A DNA stretch of 64,000 nucleotides. It comes from Heyndrickxia sporothermodurans (lineage in GTDB: Bacteria; Bacillota; Bacilli; Bacillales; Bacillaceae_C). The DNA lies in contig BORH01000003.1 of the NCBI GenBank assembly GCA_018333075.1, positions 124,001 through 188,000 of the forward strand, in the 5' to 3' direction. The first letter of the stretch is position 1, and each line of letters begins with the position of its first letter. A model generated the notes under the pieces. That model was not told the DNA's origin. It ran no database searches and worked only from the letters and a program-made list of their open reading frames with translations. This document shows, one piece after another, positions 44,251 through 52,905 of this stretch. A program made the translations under genes and the position numbers.

Positions 44251-44396
44251 ACTTTGTTCAAAAATGCCATGTAAAATAGTATGTGAACCTTAATTATTTT
44301 TTGTAATGTATGCCACAGCCAAGCTATGTAGTACTTTATTAAATGGATAGTATATGTTGGTCTATTTGTTAAACATGCACTAGCCTAATATAAAGC

Positions 44397-44888
44397 TTAT
44401 TTATGCACTGTAAATGTTTGGGACCAGCACTTTTCACCACTATCAATAATAGCTTTTTCTATATATTCTAATTGTAATTCTTCAAAAAGAGATTTCCAAA
44501 ACTGAATTGATTTTTGATTTTTTTCTAACTGCACAACATAGTATATACCTGGATAAGTTTGGATTAATTTTTTGACGGCTTGTCCGGCAAAACCACGTTC
44601 TCTATATTGAGTAAATATAAATATATCATTCACACAATAATCAATTTCCTTATTATTAATAGTTTTGACAAATAAAAGAAATCCTACGACTCCATCTTGA
44701 TATTTAATAAAAAAAGGAGTTAGATTTTCTTTAGTAAAAAAGTAATCTAAACACTCATATTCAAAAATTCCTTGTGCATTTGTTTTAAGTTGATTTGTGT
44801 ATTTAGATAGATCGTCGAGATAAAAATGTAGCATATTTTCTAAAATACTTTTTTCTTCTATGTGAACTTCTACTAATTTAATTGACAC
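44397..44888 (-). CDS. GNAT-family N-acetyltransferase
   Basis: A 163-residue protein with the GNAT fold. The acetyl-CoA-binding motif A is FIFTQYRERGFAGQAVKKLIQ, and KNQKSIQFWKSLFEELQ is the C-terminal helix typical of the family. The acceptor substrate is unknown. The start is GTG 44888 after AGAGGT. It stands alone between the kinase and the coat locus. Confidence 0.82.
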   Translation of the reverse strand: MSIKLVEVHIEEKSILENMLHFYLDDLSKYTNQLKTNAQGIFEYECLDYFFTKENLTPFFIKYQDGVVGFLLFVKTINNKEIDYCVNDIFIFTQYRERGFAGQAVKKLIQTYPGIYYVVQLEKNQKSIQFWKSLFEELQLEYIEKAIIDSGEKCWSQTFTVHK

Positions 44889-45000
44889 ATTCGTATACCT
44901 CTTTCAACAGATATTTCATCAATTTAGCTAAGAATAACTATACTTATTGTAAAAGAAAAATAAAAAAAAGAGAATAGTGTAGGGGGAAATATCCCCCTAT

Positions 45001-45555
45001 CTATTCATTTGATAATGTTAAAGACCACATATTACCGTCTCTCCACACTTTATTTACAGGTCTAAACTGATTACGTCTACGAGAAGTGCGTTTACGAGAA
45101 GTACGTCTACGAGAAGTGCGTTTACGAGAAGTACGTCTACGAGAAGTGCGTCTACAAGAAGTACGTCTGCGAGAAGTGCGTCTGCGAGAAGTGCGTTTAC
45201 GAGAAGTACGTCTACGAGAAGTGCGTCTACGAGAAGTACGTCTGCGAGAAGTGCGTCTACGAGAAGTGCGTCTGCGGGAAGTGCGTCTACGAGAAGTACG
45301 TCTGCGAGAAGTGCGTCTGCGGGAAGTGCGTCTACGAGAAGTACAGAAATTTGTGCGACGAGAAACGCGACAAGTGCGAGAAGTACGTCTACGAGAAGTG
45401 CGCCTACGAGAAGTTCTTCGACGTGATGTCCTACGACGTGATGTGTTTCTAGATCTACGTCTAGATCTTGGATCTTCACGCATAAAGTCAATTAAGCCTG
45501 TTATGTTAGCATTATTTACTGCCCTCAGAATATCATTTGAAGAAAAATGACTCAC
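45001..45555 (-). CDS. CotG-like Arg/Ser/Thr pentapeptide-repeat spore coat protein
   Basis: A 184-residue, extremely basic low-complexity protein. Residues 1-30 (SSNDILRAVNNANITGLIDFMRED) and the tail NKVWRDGNMWSLTLSNE are ordinary. Between them lie about 20 copies of RRRTS/RKRTS broken once by RTCRVSRRTNFCTS. Such Ser/Arg or Ser/Lys repeats define CotG-like proteins, which are phosphorylated by CotH. The gene is divergent from cotH, the same arrangement as cotG-cotH in B. subtilis. Function in the coat is inferred from composition and position; the repeat itself is not the B. subtilis sequence. Confidence 0.75.
   Translation of the reverse strand: MSHFSSNDILRAVNNANITGLIDFMREDPRSRRRSRNTSRRRTSRRRTSRRRTSRRRTSRTCRVSRRTNFCTSRRRTSRRRTSRRRTSRRRTSRRRTSRRRTSRRRTSRRRTSRRRTSRKRTSRRRTSRRRTSCRRTSRRRTSRKRTSRRRTSRKRTSRRRNQFRPVNKVWRDGNMWSLTLSNE
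45080..45440. repeat. 15-bp tandem repeat array inside the CotG-like gene
   Basis: A unit of the form CGAGAAGTGCGTCTA repeats about 20 times with small variation (TTTAC/TCTAC/TCTGC), coding RRRTS on the minus strand. The unit is a multiple of three and free of stops in several frames, so long open frames appear on both strands here; these are by-products of the repeat. Confidence 0.9.
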
Positions 45556-45745
45556 AATATACCCTCCTTTTTGATTGAAAGAACATCTTCATTTCTTAAT
45601 TAATGTCCTTCACTGTTATATCGTACGTAAACAAGTTAAAAGTGTATGTGACAAACGTTTATTTTAAAAAAAATAGACCATTGCCTTATGTGTCATTCAT
45701 CATATTTTTTTCATACGAATAAGTAAAATAGGAGGAGGTTATATA

Positions 45746-46834
45746 ATGCAGGGCAAAAGTCTATTAAATTATCAATTATATATTCATCCAAAGGATATTA
45801 TTGATTTGAAAAAGGACATTTGGAATGATGAACCTGTACCAGGAATGTTAACGGTTAATAAGAAAAAATATGACATTGATGTGGTATACAGAGGATCACA
45901 TATCCGTAAATTTCAGAAGAAGTCCTATTTCATCTCTTTTTATAAACCTAAAAGTTATTGTGGCAGTAAGGAAATTCATCTAAATGCAGAATATAAAGAT
46001 CCATCTTTAATTAGAAATAAATTATCTCTCGATTTCTTTTCTGAGATTGGTGTTTTAGCACCACAATCAAGACATATTTTTTTGGAATTAAATGGTCGTA
46101 AGGAAGGGGTTTATCTTGAATTAGAATCTGTAGATGAAAAATTTCTAAGCAAAAGGAATCTACCTAATGGACCAATATTTTATGCAGTTGATGGAGATGC
46201 AAATTTTTCTTTATTGAGTGATTTGGATAAGGAAACAAAAAAATCATTAGAGCTGGGATATGAAAGAAAATTAGGTGAAGAACAAGATGACTTTTACTTA
46301 CATGAAATGATTTTTAAAATTAACACCCTTCTAAATTTAGAGTTTGAAAAGGAAATTATTTATTACATGGATGTGGGTAAATATTTACGTTGGCTGACGG
46401 GTGTCGTTTTAACACAAAACTATGATGGATTTGTTCATAACTATGCATTATACCGAAATGGAGATACAGGATTGTTTGAAATCATTCCATGGGATTATGA
46501 TGCAACTTGGGGCAGAGATGTAAATGGAAAAGAAATGGACGCAGAATATGTAAGGATCGAAGGATTTAATACTTTGACTGCACGACTTCTAAACATAGAT
46601 TCTTTCCGCAAAATGTATAAAAATATTTTATTACAAACATTAGACAATCAATTCTCGGTCGATTTTATCAAGCCAAGGGTAGAAAACTTATTTTCTTTAA
46701 TACAACCTGGTGTAGAGAAAGATCCTTATAAAAAGGAAAGTCTAGAGAAGATGCAGAAGGAACCAGAGCTTATTTATCGTTTTATTCAATCAAGGAGAGA
46801 GCATATTCAAGAGAATCTATACAAATTAGATTAA
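45746..46834 (+). CDS. cotH: Spore coat protein kinase CotH
   Basis: A 362-residue member of the atypical CotH kinase family, which phosphorylates Ser residues in CotB and CotG. The core is recognisable: RGSHIRKFQKKSYFISF (ATP-contact region), GVYLELESVDEKFL, LTQNYDGFVHNYALYR and IPWDYDATWGRD with the metal-binding Asp residues. Length matches B. subtilis CotH. AGGAGGAGG precedes the ATG by the usual distance. It lies between its two expected substrates: the CotG-like gene divergent upstream and cotB downstream. Confidence 0.92.
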   Translation: MQGKSLLNYQLYIHPKDIIDLKKDIWNDEPVPGMLTVNKKKYDIDVVYRGSHIRKFQKKSYFISFYKPKSYCGSKEIHLNAEYKDPSLIRNKLSLDFFSEIGVLAPQSRHIFLELNGRKEGVYLELESVDEKFLSKRNLPNGPIFYAVDGDANFSLLSDLDKETKKSLELGYERKLGEEQDDFYLHEMIFKINTLLNLEFEKEIIYYMDVGKYLRWLTGVVLTQNYDGFVHNYALYRNGDTGLFEIIPWDYDATWGRDVNGKEMDAEYVRIEGFNTLTARLLNIDSFRKMYKNILLQTLDNQFSVDFIKPRVENLFSLIQPGVEKDPYKKESLEKMQKEPELIYRFIQSRREHIQENLYKLD

Positions 46835-46910
46835 TAGGCGTTCGTTGAATTTTTAATAAATGGTTGTTTATCCCGTTTCAATCAATTTATGAGACACGTA
46901 TATATGCAGT

Positions 46911-46944
46911 ATAAATAACCCTAATGGATAAATAACCCTAATGG
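46911..46944 (+). repeat. Two perfect 17-bp tandem repeats before cotB
   Basis: ATAAATAACCCTAATGG occurs twice in direct succession (46911-46927, 46928-46944), ending about 20 bp before the cotB start. It may be a recent duplication or a regulator site. Confidence 0.8.
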
Positions 46945-46965
46945 ATAATAATAAGGAGGATAAAA

Positions 46966-47664
46966 ATGAAAAAAACAAGAGTTGTGAGTTCCCAGAAAAA
47001 TACTCAATCCAAAGTTAAAGCTCAACATTTACTACCACATTCACTTATGGGGAAGCATGTGACTGTCTACAGAGGGGTGCGAGAATCAAATTCTGGAAAA
47101 TTGATTGATGTACAGTCTGATTATGTAACTCTTTATTCAAACAAAAATAATAAAAATACGGTTATATATTATAAGATAGAACAAATCAAAAGTATAAGTG
47201 AGGATTCTAAAAATAATTCGATACAAGCTTTATCCGCACAGCAGGATGATTCAGAAATAGAATTTTATAGTGCAGATAATTTTGTAGATTTGGCTAAAAA
47301 TTTTGTAAATAAATCTATTCAAATTAATCAAGGTGGACCGGATTCTAAATATGGTGTATTACAAGAAGTTACCGATGATTATTTAGTTGTGAATACGGAG
47401 GATGATGGTGTTGTTTTTTATAATACACACCACATCAAAAGTATAACGGAATATAATAATCAAATGGATGAGAACGATGAATCTAGTAGTGATGACCGTA
47501 GTTCTCGCGATTCAAGATCATCACGGAGAAGAACAACTAGACGTTCTACAGGAAGAAGCAGATATTCAAGTAGATACTCAGACAGAGATAGAAATAGAGG
47601 AAGAGATAGAGATAGAGATAGAGGAAGAGGAAGATCAAGATCAAGATCAAGAAGAAGACATTGA
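46966..47664 (+). CDS. cotB: Spore coat protein CotB, C-terminus apparently frameshifted
   Basis: A 232-residue coat protein. Two Sm-like modules match B. subtilis CotB: LMGKHVTVYRGVRESNSGKL and QINQGGPDSKYGVLQEV, the latter followed by NTEDDGVVFYNTHHIKSI. The C-terminal part is Ser/Arg/Asp-rich (SSDDRSSRDSRSSRRRTT, then RDRDRGRGRSRS), the expected CotH phosphorylation region. It is shorter than B. subtilis CotB (about 380). The frame ends RRRH at 47664, but the +1 frame immediately continues DIIRSVDYRWK, matching the IVRTIDYHWK end of B. subtilis CotB. A slip in the AGATCA/AAGAAG tract is the likely cause. AAGGAGG precedes the ATG. Confidence 0.85.
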   Translation: MKKTRVVSSQKNTQSKVKAQHLLPHSLMGKHVTVYRGVRESNSGKLIDVQSDYVTLYSNKNNKNTVIYYKIEQIKSISEDSKNNSIQALSAQQDDSEIEFYSADNFVDLAKNFVNKSIQINQGGPDSKYGVLQEVTDDYLVVNTEDDGVVFYNTHHIKSITEYNNQMDENDESSSDDRSSRDSRSSRRRTTRRSTGRSRYSSRYSDRDRNRGRDRDRDRGRGRSRSRSRRRH

Positions 47665-47820
47665 TATCATTAGATCGGTCGACTATCGCTGGAAATCTAG
47701 GACGACTTAATAAGGAGATTTCAAATGATTGAATGATGAATGATATTCTTGACACAAAAGGTGGTGCATTGGTTGTATGGCTGGTGCACCTGTTTAATTA
47801 TATATGTGGGGGGAGAGAAC

Positions 47821-48486
47821 TTGGAGGGAATTAAAAGTCTTCTTAATAAGGAAGTAGAATTAGAGGTATCTGGAAAAACGATAATCTCGGGTATACTAAT
47901 TGATTTAGGTTTAGATATATTAGTAATTTTCAATGGAATTCAAATTTTATATATTCCTCTATTGCATGTACATCAAATCAAGGAAAAAATTGAAAAAGAA
48001 GAAGAAATCATTCCTCCAAAAACCTCATTTTTTGAAAATGAATCTGATCCAATTTCCTATCGCAAAACATTAAATCATGCAAAGGGCCATTTTCTAGAGC
48101 TTTTTGTAACAGGTAATCGGTCCATTCATGGGTATATTACGAGTGTATTAAATGATTATATAGTATTCTATTCACCTGTATATAAAACGGTTTTCATTTC
48201 TATGCAGCATGTAAAATGGTTTACACCTTATTCTCACCAATTAACACCGTATACTTTAAGCAGCAAAGACTTTCCAGTAGTTCCAGCAAGTATTCCTTTA
48301 GCAAGATCTTTAGAGGAACAATTAAAAAAATATGAGGGGCGATTAGTTGTATTTGATTTAGGGGATCATCCGGAAAAGATTGGCTTATTAAAAAGCATAT
48401 CGCATAATAACATTGAGCTAGTTACTGCAAATGGTGACACCGTATTTTTGAAGTTTATTCACATAAAAACAGCTCATCATCCATAA
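47821..48486 (+). CDS. Second CotB/DUF2642-like coat protein
   Basis: A 221-residue protein started by TTG 47821 after GGGGGGAGAGAAC; the frame upstream lacks a ribosome site. It holds three Sm-like beta modules: LLNKEVELEVSGKTIISGILIDLG, GHFLELFVTGNRSIHGYITSVLNDYIVFY, and YEGRLVVFDLGDHPEKIGLLKSI. The pattern is that of CotB modules, without the Ser/Arg tail. It follows cotB and probably assembles in the coat with it. Paralogy to cotB is inferred from fold pattern, not from a computed alignment. Confidence 0.7.
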   Translation: MEGIKSLLNKEVELEVSGKTIISGILIDLGLDILVIFNGIQILYIPLLHVHQIKEKIEKEEEIIPPKTSFFENESDPISYRKTLNHAKGHFLELFVTGNRSIHGYITSVLNDYIVFYSPVYKTVFISMQHVKWFTPYSHQLTPYTLSSKDFPVVPASIPLARSLEEQLKKYEGRLVVFDLGDHPEKIGLLKSISHNNIELVTANGDTVFLKFIHIKTAHHP

Positions 48487-48952
48487 AAACTGTTGAACCA
48501 ATGGGGAATTTTTCTCATTGGCTTATTTAGTTAATTGAAAATGATAAATTTATAAACCTTACTGGTTTCATTAAGTTAACAAAAAATATATTTAGAAAAT
48601 AAATAATGTATTTCGTTCCAAAAAGAATGTCACTATAATTCTAGAAAGTATACATAATAAATGATCACAGAGGAAAAAATGTGAAACTAAGGAAAGGGAA
48701 TAATCAGTTTAATCTTTAAAAAAAGTTATACGACGGAACAGGTAACTAAGCAGTGAAAAGCTCTAAAGTGTCATGAAAATTTGGCTTTTCAATTTATAAA
48801 TAGTCATTCAGTCTATCACTTTTGATATGATAAAGTTATCAAACCAATAAGCAGTTTGCGACCTAATTTGTCATGAGAATATTAGGTAGTGTATCATAAA
48901 GTGAAACTGAGATTCGATAATAAAAAGTTATGTTTAGATAAAGGAGAACAAT
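48487..48952. other. Intergenic region between coat locus and yfmL
   Basis: A hairpin CCAATGGGGAA/TTCTCATTGG at 48501-48525 probably ends the coat operon. The following 400 bp are AT-rich, with no frame or structure that I recognise, and should hold the yfmL promoter. Confidence 0.4.
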
Positions 48953-50092
48953 ATGACAAGTAATTGGCCATTATTATCAAATTTGAAACCTCATTTATTA
49001 GAGGTATGGAATAAAGAAGGGTTTAAAAATCCGACCGCCATTCAAAAAGAAACTGGAGAAATAATTTTAGATGGAAAGGATATTATTGCAAGCTCACCAA
49101 CAGGGACTGGGAAAACGTTAGCGTATATTCTTCCCTTACTGCAAAAGCTGAATGAAGAAAATAAGAACATACAAATAGTGATTTTAGCACCATCCAGGGA
49201 ATTGGTTATGCAAATTTTTCAAGAGGTTCAAACGTGGATTGAAGGGACTGGCATTCAAGCAGCTTCATTTATTGGTGGAGCCAATGTAAAACGACAGTTG
49301 GAAAAATTAAAAAAACGACCACAAATTATTGTTGGTACACCTGGAAGAGTTTTTGAATTAATAAAACAGAAAAAAATGAAAATGCATGAGGTAAAAGCCA
49401 TTGTTCTAGATGAAGGTGATCAGCTTATTTCCAATGAATATATGCAAACTATTACTGGAATCATTAAGTCGACTTTAAGTGAACGACAGCTTTTGCTATT
49501 TTCAGCAACCATACAAGAACATACCATTCAAACTGCTCAAAAAATAATGAAGCAACCTGAAATTATTCAAGTGAAAACATCTGAAAACAGTGGGAAAGTT
49601 GAGCATATTTATTTGGTATGTGAAGAAAGGGAAAAAATTGAGTTGTTAAGTAAACTAAGTCGATTGGAATTTATGAAAGCACTTGTGTTTTTGAATGACA
49701 TAGGCAGACTTAACGTATTGTCAGAAAAAATGAAATACAAAGGCCTAGCAGTTGGAGAATTGCATAGTGAGTTAAAAAAAGAGGCTAGAGCAAAAGCAAT
49801 TAATCAGTTACAATCAGGAGAATTATCATTGTTATTAACAACTGAGGTAGCGGCAAGAGGGTTAGATATTTCAAACCTTCCATTTGTGATTCATTTTGAT
49901 TTACCTGAAAATATTTCACAATATACTCATCGCTCGGGAAGGACCGGTCGACTTGGGTCCGCTTCTGGTACTGTTTTGTCCATTGTTACACCGAGGGAAG
50001 AGCGTACTTTAAAACAATTTTGTCGTGAACTAGATGTTCCTGCAAAGAAGAAATATTTATATGCAGGAAAAATTGTTGATCAAAGGAGATAA
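48953..50092 (+). CDS. yfmL: DEAD-box RNA helicase YfmL
   Basis: A 379-residue RNA helicase. The Q-motif region is GFKNPTAIQKE, motif I SPTGTGKT, Ia APSRELVMQ, II VLDEGDQ (DEGD in place of DEAD), III SATIQ, and VI HRSGRTGR. Length and sequence, from memory, match B. subtilis YfmL, a short helicase linked to ribosome assembly and cold growth. yfmM, adjacent to yfmL in B. subtilis, is found 2.8 kb downstream here on the opposite strand. It ends at a good terminator. Confidence 0.88.
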   Translation: MTSNWPLLSNLKPHLLEVWNKEGFKNPTAIQKETGEIILDGKDIIASSPTGTGKTLAYILPLLQKLNEENKNIQIVILAPSRELVMQIFQEVQTWIEGTGIQAASFIGGANVKRQLEKLKKRPQIIVGTPGRVFELIKQKKMKMHEVKAIVLDEGDQLISNEYMQTITGIIKSTLSERQLLLFSATIQEHTIQTAQKIMKQPEIIQVKTSENSGKVEHIYLVCEEREKIELLSKLSRLEFMKALVFLNDIGRLNVLSEKMKYKGLAVGELHSELKKEARAKAINQLQSGELSLLLTTEVAARGLDISNLPFVIHFDLPENISQYTHRSGRTGRLGSASGTVLSIVTPREERTLKQFCRELDVPAKKKYLYAGKIVDQRR

Positions 50093-50114
50093 TGATCGTA
50101 GCTACTTTTTACCT

Positions 50115-50148
50115 GACGTCTTGGTTTAAATCCAAGATGTCTTTTTTA
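50115..50148 (+). terminator. Terminator of yfmL
   Basis: GACGTCTTGG pairs with CCAAGATGTC (one G-T) and is followed by TTTTTT. Confidence 0.9.
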
Positions 50149-50192
50149 TTAGATAAGAAAGTATACATTTTTTAAGAGTATAAGTTATGAAA

Positions 50193-50450
50193 AACGTCTG
50201 CTGAGTCTAGCGCAAGCAGCCTTCGACTGGCGTACTTCAGAGACTCCTCTACTATAAACGGGAATCGCTTCGCTTTTGTCACCTGTATTTTCTTTATCTC
50301 AAATAGAAGTCTTTCCAAGGGAAACTTTTTTGCTACCAATTTTCCCAGTCCTTACGCCGAAGAACAAGGAGCTTATGCTTTTCTTAGAATGGCAAACGAA
50401 GAGTGGATTTCAAAATTAATTGCCTTTTTATTATTCAGTACCTTGCAATA
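50193..50450 (+). other. GC-richer intergenic element with a start-less open frame
   Basis: From about 50196 to 50280 the base composition jumps well above the surroundings (CTGCTGAGTCTAGCGCAAGC and on). One frame stays open for about 85 codons to TAA at 50450, including NFPSPYAEEQGAYAFLRMANEEWIS, but has no start codon or ribosome site. I think it is a dispersed intergenic repeat or the remnant of a foreign element. Other frames are also partly open. Confidence 0.4.
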
Positions 50451-50528
50451 ATCAATAGTATCATTTATGATTGAGTTATAACTAGTGAATAATGTATAGT
50501 AGCTATTATTATATAGGAGGTGGAGAAC

Positions 50529-50855
50529 TTGAACGTTCAATTTAAAAAAGGGGTTCTAGAGCTGTGTGTGTTAATATTAATTTCAAAAAAAGATCAATAT
50601 GGATATGAATTAGCACAAAATATTTCCAGTAAAATTGAGGTTGCTGAGGGTACACTTTATCCTTTACTTCGTCGATTAACAAAGGATGACCTTTTGACCA
50701 CCTATCTTCTAGAATCGAGTGAAGGTCCACCGAGAAAATATTATTCAATTACAACAAAAGGTCTCGATTATATGTTTCGTTTAATTTCTGAATGGAGGCA
50801 GTTTTCAGAGGCTGTGAATCAATTTATTACGGAGGGAATGAACAATGGGGAGTAA
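50529..50855 (+). CDS. PadR-family transcriptional regulator
   Basis: A 108-residue winged-helix regulator: VLELCVLILISKKDQYGYELAQNI, AEGTLYPLLRRLTKDDLL and PPRKYYSITTKG are the PadR signature. The GTG at 50520 is part of the ribosome site ATAGGAGGTGG; TTG 50529 gives the family-typical N-terminus NVQFKKGVLEL. It leads a three-gene overlapping operon and most likely represses it in response to envelope stress or a ligand. Confidence 0.88.
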   Translation: MNVQFKKGVLELCVLILISKKDQYGYELAQNISSKIEVAEGTLYPLLRRLTKDDLLTTYLLESSEGPPRKYYSITTKGLDYMFRLISEWRQFSEAVNQFITEGMNNGE

Positions 50856-51402
50856 TGAATTTTTGAAACGTTTAGAAAGCTATCTTTCAAAGGTTCCAGA
50901 ACGGGATAGAAAGGATATGCTATATGATTTTGAAGAGCATTTTACGATCGGAATAGAAAATGGAAAAAGCGAGGAAGAAGTCGTAGCAGAGCTAGGAGAT
51001 CCACAGTTAATAGCTAGGGATTTAATCGCTGATTATCGAATAACGGCCGCAGAGACTGATCAATCCGTTTCAAATATTACACGAGCGATGATTGCAACGA
51101 TTAGTTTGAGTTTTTTCAATATTGTTTTTCTTTTAGGGCCTATTTTAGGGCTAATTGGAGTTTATATTGGATTATGTGTAGCAGCCGTGCTCTTAACTAT
51201 TTCACCATTAATCGCAGTATTAGGTTCATTTTTTTTGGGGTTTGATAACTTTATGCTGCAATTTTTTGTTTCGATTATTGCATGTGCAATTGGATTATTG
51301 CTCAGTGTCGCGATGATATATGTAGGAAAATTTTTTTATGCGATCATTCTTGGTTATATTAAGTTCAATGTAAAAATAATTAAGGGGGGGAATAAAAAAT
51401 GA
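50845..51402 (+). CDS. DUF1700 (HAAS-domain) membrane protein
   Basis: A 185-residue protein. Residues 1-65 are the soluble HAAS domain (FLKRLESYLSKVPERDRKDMLYDFEEHF; VVAELGDPQLIARDLIADY), and three or four membrane helices follow (80-175). Such proteins are nearly always encoded between a PadR regulator and a DUF4097 protein, as here. It overlaps both neighbours. Its role is presumably in sensing or signalling at the membrane; the mechanism is not known to me. Confidence 0.85.
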   Translation: MGSNEFLKRLESYLSKVPERDRKDMLYDFEEHFTIGIENGKSEEEVVAELGDPQLIARDLIADYRITAAETDQSVSNITRAMIATISLSFFNIVFLLGPILGLIGVYIGLCVAAVLLTISPLIAVLGSFFLGFDNFMLQFFVSIIACAIGLLLSVAMIYVGKFFYAIILGYIKFNVKIIKGGNKK

Positions 51403-52457
51403 AAAAAATGATGGTTGGTGCATTTATTCTGTTGTTAATAGGTATCGTTGGAGTTGCGTCAACACTCTATTTTTCAAAAGGTTCCGTGTTTAAACTAACT
51501 GAATGGGAAGAGAAAAAGTCTATAAGTAGCAAAGAAATAAAGCAATTAGAAATCAATTCAGCTCCTGTGGATGTTCGAATAGTCAAGTCAACTGATGATG
51601 ATATACATGTCGTATTAGAGGGGAAAGAAAGTACCAGAAAAAAAGGTGAGTATAAGCTTAAAGTTGATAATAATAATGGAATGTTACAAATTAATGTTAA
51701 GCAAAAAATTAGCTGGGGAATTAGGTTTTATAGTAGTGCAAAATTGAATGTAGAACTACCTGAAAAAGTATACGATTCCATTCATGTTAAAACGTCCTCA
51801 GGTGATTTAATGATAAATGATTTTCAAGCAATTAAAGCATCTTTCCAAGCTAGTTCTGGTGATGTTCTGGTAGAGGATGGAAATGTGAGAGAAGAACTTT
51901 CAATTGAAGCATCAAGTGGAGAAATAGAAGCAAACAATAATGAAGCAAATAATATATTACTAAAAACAAGTAGTGGTGACATTATTAACGAAAATGCCAA
52001 TGCAGCAAAAAAATTATCTATTCAAGCAACGAGTGGGGAAATAGAAGCGGTAAATAACCAGGCTGAAAACATTAGTATGAAAACTACCAGTGGTGATATT
52101 GATATTCAGAAATTATCAGCTCTTTCGTCTGACTTCTCTTCAACTTCAGGTGAAATAAATATAGATGACATTAGTGGTAAAGTGGTAACCAATGCAAGCT
52201 CAGGAGATATTAGTATTGCTCCAAATGAACAAGTTAATGACATGGACATTGAAACAACAAGCGGTGAAGTCCATGTTAAGGCAAAGCATTCAATTCCATT
52301 TGCAATTGATTATAAAGGAAGCTCTGGAGAGGGAATAATCAGTGCTTCAGGAGTTACTTTTACGGAAAAATCAGACCATCTTATTGAAGGAAAAATTGGA
52401 TCAGGTAAGATTAAGCTAAAAGTAAGAACCACTTCAGGTGATTTTATATTAAGATGA
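51399..52457 (+). CDS. DUF4097-family beta-repeat protein
   Basis: A 352-residue protein with one N-terminal membrane helix (residues 4-26) and an extracytoplasmic beta-helix. Repeats centred on TSSGD and (T/S)SGE recur about every 20-25 residues (VKTSSGDLMI, QASSGDVLV, EASSGEIEA, KTSSGDII). This is the DUF4097 pattern seen in LiaG/YvlB-type envelope proteins. It starts four bases inside the DUF1700 gene. Probably part of an envelope-stress response module. Confidence 0.85.
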   Translation: MKKMMVGAFILLLIGIVGVASTLYFSKGSVFKLTEWEEKKSISSKEIKQLEINSAPVDVRIVKSTDDDIHVVLEGKESTRKKGEYKLKVDNNNGMLQINVKQKISWGIRFYSSAKLNVELPEKVYDSIHVKTSSGDLMINDFQAIKASFQASSGDVLVEDGNVREELSIEASSGEIEANNNEANNILLKTSSGDIINENANAAKKLSIQATSGEIEAVNNQAENISMKTTSGDIDIQKLSALSSDFSSTSGEINIDDISGKVVTNASSGDISIAPNEQVNDMDIETTSGEVHVKAKHSIPFAIDYKGSSGEGIISASGVTFTEKSDHLIEGKIGSGKIKLKVRTTSGDFILR

Positions 52458-52464
52458 GTTTGGA

Positions 52465-52500
52465 ACAGCAATAGTCTTATGGCATTGCTGTTTTTTTTTA
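52465..52500 (+). terminator. Terminator of the PadR operon
   Basis: AACAGCAAT pairs with ATTGCTGTT, followed by nine T. Confidence 0.92.
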
Positions 52501-52905
52501 GCTATTTAGACGAATTTCTTAACAGGATATTTAGAGTAAAGTGACATCCGTACATTTAAATAGAAATTGATTACTATCTATTACCAGTTTATAGGGTGGA
52601 ATTTATATCTATATGGACATGCAATGACAAGATCGGAAGTTTTGAATGAATCAAATGTCAGAAAGGAAGGGGGATGTATAGTGAACAAATCAAAGTAAAA
52701 AAGCACCCGTAAAGGATGCTTCATCTCAATCTATAAACCTTTATTTGAACTATCAATGGGGGTCTTTTTTTCTTTCCCTATATGCTTATTAGTTGAACGA
52801 TAAAAATGTTAATGGAATAAACAAAGAATTTTTAAGCAAGCAATATTTAGTTACTAACCTTAAAAGGAGATAAACAATACTTCTATATTACTCTTATTAA
52901 ATGAA
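52501..52905. other. Convergent intergenic region
   Basis: About 400 bp without a convincing gene. It contains the minus-strand terminator at 52695-52722 and AT-rich filler. Confidence 0.4.
52695..52722 (-). terminator. Terminator downstream of yfmM
   Basis: On the minus strand AAGCATCC-TTTAC-GGGTGCTT is followed by TTTTAC. It lies 180 bp past the yfmM stop. Confidence 0.75.

Noticed and set aside
45080-45440. CRISPR-like regular repeat
   Set aside because: Units are contiguous without unique spacers and code for RRRTS; it is a protein repeat.
45600-45745. Sigma-K promoters in the cotG-like/cotH intergenic region (CATACACTT, CATACGAAT)
   Set aside because: They approximate the CATANNNTA element, but the -35 AC element cannot be placed with confidence.
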